From NCBI RefSeq assembly GCF_900115735.1, contig NZ_FOXO01000015.1:43190-107189 (forward strand): a stretch of 64,000 nt of DNA, written 5' to 3'. The stretch is from Butyrivibrio proteoclasticus (lineage in GTDB: Bacteria; Bacillota; Clostridia; Lachnospirales; Lachnospiraceae). The notes under the pieces were generated by a model that was given only the letters and a program-made list of their open reading frames with translations, made no database searches and had not been told where the DNA came from. Below, in pieces: positions 59,059 to 64,000 of the stretch (position 1 is the stretch's first letter; the number at the start of each line of letters is the position of its first letter). Both the position numbers and the translations under genes were made by a program.

Positions 59059-60018
59059 TTACTTCTTTTCCTCAGAAAGATTTTGTGCCTGCATCCATCC
59101 TGTGTACTCCAGAATCGATGCATTATCTACTTTTGCCATGCGATGCCGCCACTCACTGGGCTGCGTTCCCATAATCTCAGAAAAGTGTCTGTTAAAGCTG
59201 GATACAGACCTAAAGCCCACCTGCTCTGATACGGAAAGGATTGATTCCTCTGTTGTGCGCAAAAGAATGCATGACTGCAGTATCCTTGTGGTATTAAGGT
59301 AGCTGAGAGGGCTTGTATTCATGATCTCATTGAACACTCTTCTGAAATGAGTCTGACTCAAATGGCACATGTCAGCCAGATCTTCTATAGGAAAATTCAC
59401 CATATAATTGTCCTTGATATAATCCAGTGCAGGTGCGATAACTATGGCGTTTTCATGGGTTTCTTTATCATCCTGAGTCAGGTCTTTATTATCAGAATAG
59501 ATCCTCATCATCTTCATAAAAAGAGATAACATCAGGCCCTTAACGGACAGCTGATAGTTCATTCCTTTGTGACTCAGCTCCTCAATGATCTCAGTTATAA
59601 GAAAATAAATATCCGGATAATCCTTGCGATTGATTATCATCTGAAAGTTCTGCATCATGTCTTCAAAAATATTTGCATAGGGCGAAGCTCCGCCAAAGTC
59701 GCCTTTCAGCAGCTCTGCGGGCTCAAGGAATATATATGACCAAAGACTCGCCTCTCCCTTATTACTATAAGTAGTGTGCGGAACATTGCGCGAAATGAAC
59801 GTCATATCACCTGCCTTAAACTCAACAGGCCTATTGTCAAATTCGATCACGCCGCTGTCTGAATGGCATATTCCTATTTCCAGACAGTTATGGAAATGCA
59901 GCTTTCCTGACTTCACGTCCGAAATATGCCATCTGTCCCCAGATAAAAGAAGTATCGGAAAGTTCAAAGGAAGCTCATAATTTCTGTATTCTATGACTGT
60001 TTTCTTTGGTTTAGACAT
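59059..60018 (-). CDS. AraC-family transcriptional regulator
   Basis: This 319-residue protein has an N-terminal cupin-like sensor domain (about residues 20-120, with HFHNCLEIGICHSDSG) and a C-terminal AraC DNA-binding domain with two helix-turn-helix motifs (PIEDLADMCHLSQTHFRRVF and ILSVSEQVGFRSVSSFNRHF). It is divergent from the GH105 and GH112 genes and upstream of the permease operon, so it probably controls both in response to the imported sugar. Confidence 0.92.
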   Translation of the reverse strand: MSKPKKTVIEYRNYELPLNFPILLLSGDRWHISDVKSGKLHFHNCLEIGICHSDSGVIEFDNRPVEFKAGDMTFISRNVPHTTYSNKGEASLWSYIFLEPAELLKGDFGGASPYANIFEDMMQNFQMIINRKDYPDIYFLITEIIEELSHKGMNYQLSVKGLMLSLFMKMMRIYSDNKDLTQDDKETHENAIVIAPALDYIKDNYMVNFPIEDLADMCHLSQTHFRRVFNEIMNTSPLSYLNTTRILQSCILLRTTEESILSVSEQVGFRSVSSFNRHFSEIMGTQPSEWRHRMAKVDNASILEYTGWMQAQNLSEEKK

Positions 60019-60120
60019 TCTTTTGCCCTCTTCTTCAGATGTTAAAATATCGTCTATTTCATATATTCACTTATTCTATATCAAATAGTTGAAATTGCAT
60101 AGTTTTTTTATTTACTTGAA

Positions 60121-60149
60121 TAGACTTTTCGACCATCCCAATCTATAAT
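60121..60149 (+). promoter_or_regulatory. Candidate promoter of the GH105-GH112 operon
   Basis: TAGACT and TATAAT are separated by 17 bases, 42 bp ahead of the start at 60191. The weak -35 fits a promoter needing an activator, consistent with the AraC gene next door. Confidence 0.65.
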
Positions 60150-60190
60150 TTGCTCAAAATATTATTATCTTGGGATTAAAAGAGGGCACT

Positions 60191-61240
60191 ATGGCAAATT
60201 TAATTTATGACAAAAAAGAAATTGAGAAAGCTATTGACCAGATTGTAAAAAGGACCATGAGAATGGACCTTACATGGGACTGGCCTGGTGGGGTAGCTTA
60301 TTATGGCGTTTGCGAGGCATATCTTGCAACTGAAAAAACGGAATATATTGAAATGCTAAAAGAACGAATTGATGAGTACATTGAACTTGGCCTTCCATCA
60401 TGGACAGTTAACACATGTGCTATGGGCCATGCAATGCTTACCCTTTACGAATATTCAGGAGACGAAAAGTATCTCGATATAGCAAAAAGCAAAATCGACT
60501 ATTTGGAAAAAGATGCTCTTCGCTTTGGAGACAACGTTCTCCAGCACACTGTTTCAGTTAACAACGATTTCCCTGAACAGTGCTGGGCGGACACTTTATT
60601 CATGGCTGCATTCTTTCTATTAAGAGCCGGCGTTCTCTTGAAAGATGAAAAACTTATAGATGATGCTCTTAATCAGTATTACTGGCACATCAAATATCTT
60701 CAGGCCCCTGCATCAGGTCTTTTCTATCATGGTTACAATAACATCACAAAAGACCACATGTCCGGATTTTATTGGGGACGTGCTAATGCCTGGGCTGCAT
60801 ACACCATGTCTGAAGTTGGTCGTGTTCTTCCAGAGTGCTATCTGTATCCCAAATTCCTAGACATCGTTGGTTCTCTTAATGAACAGCTAGCTTCAATTAA
60901 ACTTTTGCAGACTGAGAATGGGCTTTTTAGAACAATTCTTGATGATCCTGATTCATATGAGGAGATATCAGCCTCCTGCGGAATCGCAGCTGCAATGATA
61001 AACAAAGGAAATCCTCTTCACATCAAATACATCAATAAAGCTACCAAGGGTATACTTGAGAACATCTCTGAAGATGGAAGAGTTCTCAATGTTTCAGGTG
61101 GTACTGCTGTTATGAAAGACAGAGATGGCTACAGAAACATCTCAAGAGACTGGATCCAGGGTTGGGGCCAGGGTCTTGCACTGGCCTACTTATCAGGAGT
61201 CTTAAATTACGACAAGGTAAGAAGTGATGGCGCACTTTAA
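60191..61240 (+). CDS. GH105 unsaturated uronyl hydrolase
   Basis: This protein of about 349 residues has the (alpha/alpha)6-barrel of GH105, with WDWPGGVAYYGVCEAY near the start, WADTLFMAAFFLLRAG, SGFYWGRANAWAAYTMSEV and QGWGQGLALAYLSG. GH105 enzymes such as YteR and YesR remove the 4,5-unsaturated galacturonyl group left by pectate or rhamnogalacturonan lyases. There is no signal peptide, so it acts in the cytoplasm on imported oligosaccharides. ATG 60191-60193 has AGAGGG upstream. It is followed 29 bp later by the GH112 gene. Confidence 0.92.
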   Translation: MANLIYDKKEIEKAIDQIVKRTMRMDLTWDWPGGVAYYGVCEAYLATEKTEYIEMLKERIDEYIELGLPSWTVNTCAMGHAMLTLYEYSGDEKYLDIAKSKIDYLEKDALRFGDNVLQHTVSVNNDFPEQCWADTLFMAAFFLLRAGVLLKDEKLIDDALNQYYWHIKYLQAPASGLFYHGYNNITKDHMSGFYWGRANAWAAYTMSEVGRVLPECYLYPKFLDIVGSLNEQLASIKLLQTENGLFRTILDDPDSYEEISASCGIAAAMINKGNPLHIKYINKATKGILENISEDGRVLNVSGGTAVMKDRDGYRNISRDWIQGWGQGLALAYLSGVLNYDKVRSDGAL

Positions 61241-61269
61241 TCAACATAAACACTTTGGGGGACAAACCG

Positions 61270-63438
61270 ATGGATTCACAAAATAGTCAAACTAAGGGAG
61301 GATTCACTCTCCCTGGAGAATCAGGCTACGAGAAACTCACTCTTGATCTGGCACAGAAATGGGGAGCAGATGTAATCAGAGATAGTGATGGAACTGTTTT
61401 ATCAGATGAAATCCTTAATTCCGGATATGGAATCTATTCAACCATCTGCATAATCAGAGATCACAATGCATGGGCAAAAGAAAATATGGACAAGCTTCAA
61501 CAGACATTTTTGATGACACAGCCAAAAATAGCTGAAGACTCTTACCTGACTTTTCATTTGCTTGATGATTTTTTTGAAGAACAATTCATGGTCAATGACA
61601 GCAAGGCTTCAATGAAGTACTGGCAGGTATTTGACAGAACTACTAATCAGGAAGTAAGTAGCAATTTTTGGACCTATGAAAAAGAAGCAGGAAATGTCAT
61701 AGTTAACAATGTCATACCTTGGCACAGATATACTGTTAGTTTCCTGGCTTATCGTATATGGGAAGAAATTTCCATGTACAATCACACAACAAATAACTGG
61801 GACAAAGAGCATCTTATGCAGATTGATCCCATATATCCTGAGACACAGGAATACATGCTCACTTGGCTTCGTAACTGGTGCGAAACACATCCTGCTACTA
61901 CAGTAGTAAGATTTACTTCTATGTTTTATAACTTTGTCTGGATCTGGGGAAGCAATACACGCAATCGGAATCTTTTTACTGATTGGGGTTCATATGATTT
62001 TACTGTCAGTCCCAAGATGCTTGAAAATTTTGCTGAAAAATATGGCTATAAACTTACCGCAGAAGATTTTATCAACAAAGGTAATCTCCACGTAACGCAT
62101 ATGCCACCTGTAAAAACACAGTTAGACTACATGGATTTCGTAAACTCTTTTGTAGTTTCATTTGGAAAAAAGCTCGTCGATATCGTTCACGAATATGGTA
62201 AAAAAGCTTATGTTTTCTACGATGACAGTTGGGTTGGTGTTGAGCCATACAGCAATAGGTTTAAAGACTTTGGTTTTGATGGTCTGATCAAATGCGTCTT
62301 TTCCGGCTATGAAGTTAGACTTTGTGCCGGTGCTGACATAGAAACTCATGAACTGCGATTCCACCCTTACCTCTTCCCGGTTGGACTTGGTGGTCTTCCA
62401 ACCTTCGCTCCAGGCGGAGATCCAACAAGAGATGCAAAAGAGTATTGGAATCATACTAGAAGAGCTTTACTCCGTGCTAAGATTGATCGTATTGGTCTTG
62501 GTGGCTATTTACATCTTGTTCAGGATTTCCCAGACTTTGTTGATTATATCGCAAAGATATCAGATGAATTTAGAACCATCAGAGACCTTCATGAATCTGG
62601 CGCTCCTTATACACTAGATATAAATGTAGCTGTTCTTCACAGCTGGGGAAAACTTAGAAGTTGGACATTAAGTGGCCACTTCCATGAGACATATATGCAC
62701 GATCTTATTCATATCAATGAAGCTTTATCAGGCCTCCCTGTAAATGTATCATTTATAAGCTTCAATGATCTTAAAACAACTGACTTATCCAAATACCAAA
62801 TTATCATAAATGCCGGCGCTGCAGATACAGCATGGAGCGGCGGAGATAATTGGAGAGATCCTGCGGTTGAAGAAATACTGACTAAATGGGTATATGAGGG
62901 TGGAACATTTATTGGTGTCAATGAGCCTTCAGCTGTAGAAGGCTTTGACGCCGCATTTAAGATGTCTTCTGTCCTTGGTGTAGACAAAGATACTTCTGCA
63001 AGAGTTTGCCATGGAAAATGGTCATATGAAATATCAGATGTTAACGGTTTAATTCCTGAAGGAAGTAATATTCCTGAGAGAGCTCATGTTCATCTTACGG
63101 ATGGAAATGCCAAGGTCCTGGCTGACGCGAATGGTAATCCACTATTAACCTACAATGAGTTTGGTAAAGGGAAAGGCATCTACCTGTCAACTTTTGAAAC
63201 AACATCATTAAACAACCGATTATTGTTTAATATCCTTTTATTCGCAGCCAATAAGCCATTAGAGCAAGACTATATTACTGATAATCCAGCGACTGAATGT
63301 GCTTATTTCCCTGCTAACAAGAAGCTAATTGTTATAAACAACTCAGATTCTGTACAGTCTACTACAGTAACAACCGAGTATGGAAAGAAAACCTTCAACG
63401 ATATTGCACCGTTTGATACAGTCATCGTTGAACTATGA
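61270..63438 (+). CDS. GH112 beta-galactoside phosphorylase
   Basis: This 722-residue protein is a GH112 phosphorylase, seen in GGFTLPGESGYEKLTLDLAQ, YTVSFLAYRIWEEISMYNH, the catalytic-acid segment VFYDDSWVGVEPY, and the C-terminal amidotransferase-like domain. GH112 releases alpha-galactose 1-phosphate from either galacto-N-biose/lacto-N-biose or galactosyl-beta-1,4-rhamnose. The adjacent GH105 and importer favour the second, but the residues that distinguish the two were not checked against structures. ATG 61270 has GGGGG upstream, and a TTG at 61255 is not used. Confidence 0.93.
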   Translation: MDSQNSQTKGGFTLPGESGYEKLTLDLAQKWGADVIRDSDGTVLSDEILNSGYGIYSTICIIRDHNAWAKENMDKLQQTFLMTQPKIAEDSYLTFHLLDDFFEEQFMVNDSKASMKYWQVFDRTTNQEVSSNFWTYEKEAGNVIVNNVIPWHRYTVSFLAYRIWEEISMYNHTTNNWDKEHLMQIDPIYPETQEYMLTWLRNWCETHPATTVVRFTSMFYNFVWIWGSNTRNRNLFTDWGSYDFTVSPKMLENFAEKYGYKLTAEDFINKGNLHVTHMPPVKTQLDYMDFVNSFVVSFGKKLVDIVHEYGKKAYVFYDDSWVGVEPYSNRFKDFGFDGLIKCVFSGYEVRLCAGADIETHELRFHPYLFPVGLGGLPTFAPGGDPTRDAKEYWNHTRRALLRAKIDRIGLGGYLHLVQDFPDFVDYIAKISDEFRTIRDLHESGAPYTLDINVAVLHSWGKLRSWTLSGHFHETYMHDLIHINEALSGLPVNVSFISFNDLKTTDLSKYQIIINAGAADTAWSGGDNWRDPAVEEILTKWVYEGGTFIGVNEPSAVEGFDAAFKMSSVLGVDKDTSARVCHGKWSYEISDVNGLIPEGSNIPERAHVHLTDGNAKVLADANGNPLLTYNEFGKGKGIYLSTFETTSLNNRLLFNILLFAANKPLEQDYITDNPATECAYFPANKKLIVINNSDSVQSTTVTTEYGKKTFNDIAPFDTVIVEL

Positions 63439-63472
63439 TTTAAATGTCACTCTTCCTAATATAGTTTGTGTT

Positions 63473-63506
63473 GAAATAGCGGTGGTCCCATGATCACCGC
63501 TATTTC
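63473..63506 (+). terminator. Terminator after the GH112 gene
   Basis: A perfect 12-bp stem (GAAATAGCGGTG with CACCGCTATTTC) and 10-base loop, 34 bp after the stop, with a modest T-rich tail. Confidence 0.85.
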
Positions 63507-63589
63507 TATTCAAAAAATATTAATATAATCACTAATCCATATTAACGATTAAATAAATTGAGGAGTAATAAATTCATTATTCTTAGCAC

Positions 63590-63620
63590 AAAAAAACCAA
63601 TAAGCATACACTTATTGGTT
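63590..63620 (-). terminator. Terminator of the tRNA cluster
   Basis: On the minus strand AACCAATAAG pairs with CTTATTGGTT, then a run of T residues follows. It lies just downstream of tRNA-Cys and ends the tRNA transcript. Confidence 0.88.
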
Positions 63621-63628
63621 CTTATTAG

Positions 63629-63699
63629 AGGTGACAGGCGGATTTGAACCGTCGATCAGGGTGTTGCAGACCCACGCCTTACCACTTGGCTATGTCACC
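63629..63699 (-). tRNA. tRNA-Cys (GCA)
   Basis: Read on the minus strand the 71 bases fold as a cloverleaf with a 7-bp acceptor stem (GGTGACA/TGTCACC), anticodon loop CT-GCA-AC, TTCAAAT in the T loop, and discriminator U, the tRNA-Cys identity base. The 3' CCA is not encoded. Confidence 0.97.
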
Positions 63700-63713
63700 T
63701 TATTTAATTGAAA

Positions 63714-63785
63714 TGACTCCGACGAGAATCGAACTCGTGTTACCGCCGTGAAAGGGCGATGTCTTGACCGCTTGACCACGGAGCC
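63714..63785 (-). tRNA. tRNA-Glu (TTC)
   Basis: On the minus strand the 72-base gene has acceptor stem GGCTCCG/CGGAGTC (one G-U), anticodon TTC in the loop CTTTCAC, and T-loop TTCGATT. CCA is not encoded. It lies 14 bp upstream of tRNA-Cys. Confidence 0.97.
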
Positions 63786-63914
63786 TTATGCTTAGCGATC
63801 TCGCTGTCGCTATTGCTTGCCTTCCTTATCTAATCTATCAGACTTAAGTACATATCGTCAATACTTAGATAAGATATCTGCACTAAACTTGAAAACTCTC
63901 ATTAAGTGCTTTAG

Positions 63915-63987
63915 CTCCCCCTGTCGGACTCGAACCAACGACACTTCGGTTAACAGCCGAATGCTCTACCGACTGAGCTAAGGAGGA
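63915..63987 (-). tRNA. tRNA-Asn (GTT)
   Basis: On the minus strand the 73-base gene has acceptor stem TCCTCCT/AGGGGGA (one G-U), anticodon GTT in the loop CTGTTAA, T-loop TTCGAGT and discriminator G. CCA is not encoded. A spacer of about 130 bases without clear features separates it from tRNA-Glu. Confidence 0.97.
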
Positions 63988-64000
63988 TTATAAGATACTG

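Overview
The window is chromosomal DNA from a low-GC, strictly anaerobic Firmicute, most likely a Lachnospiraceae member of the Butyrivibrio/Pseudobutyrivibrio type. The evidence is the HrcA/CIRCE heat-shock operon, pyruvate:ferredoxin oxidoreductase with a clostridial 2[4Fe-4S] ferredoxin, GlgC/GlgD glycogen synthesis, SpoVG, MecA, DnaD/DnaI-type primosome genes, strong AGGAGG ribosome-binding sites and plant-glycan genes. No taxonomic search was possible, so the genus is an inference.

Layout. 1-4.5 kb: tail of an HPr-family gene, then a minus-strand RNA-modification cluster (prmA, rsmE, cysteine desulfurase, thiI). 4.6-9.7 kb: the hrcA-grpE-dnaK-dnaJ operon, with a CIRCE operator and a sigma-A promoter. 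9.7-13.5 kb: a lysine-rich DUF6465-like protein, an aminotransferase and an exporter-type ABC protein. 13.5-16.4 kb: an unusual palindrome-rich stretch around one orphan U32-like gene. 16.4-29.1 kb: mfd-pth, spoVG, glgC-glgD, murC, and a replication-loading pair (DnaD-like, DnaI-like) followed by a ribose-phosphate pyrophosphokinase. DnaA-box-like sequences lie upstream of the replication pair. 29.1-29.6 kb: an inverted second copy of the palindromic element at 13.5 kb. 29.6-37 kb: HAD phosphatase, LUD protein, a stand-alone FakA-like domain, LacZ and a large anchored protein. 37-43.2 kb: DUF402 protein, coiled-coil cell-wall hydrolase, dCMP deaminase, upp, rpiB, Sua5/TsaC and a GH18/SH3 protein. 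43.8-54.9 kb: mecA, PFOR, ferredoxin, gdpP-rplI-dnaB, rpsF-ssb-rpsR and a sirtuin. 55-63.5 kb: a carbohydrate locus (CUT1 transporter, AraC regulator, GH105, GH112 phosphorylase). 63.6-64 kb: three tRNAs.

Most genes are ordinary housekeeping genes in conserved operons. The carbohydrate locus reads as one system. A lipoprotein and two permeases import an oligosaccharide, GH105 removes a terminal unsaturated uronate, and GH112 phosphorolyses a beta-galactoside. This would fit rhamnogalacturonan fragments and a galactosyl-rhamnose phosphorylase.

The most unusual material is non-coding. Two inverted copies of a roughly 470-bp element each carry two giant hairpins. The hairpins share one apical-loop motif, and three stem pairs change in a compensatory way between copies. 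A separate 1.16-kb element has about 240-280-bp terminal inverted repeats, each arm itself a long hairpin, and its centre holds four smaller hairpins spaced about 74 bp apart. I could not match either element to a known family.
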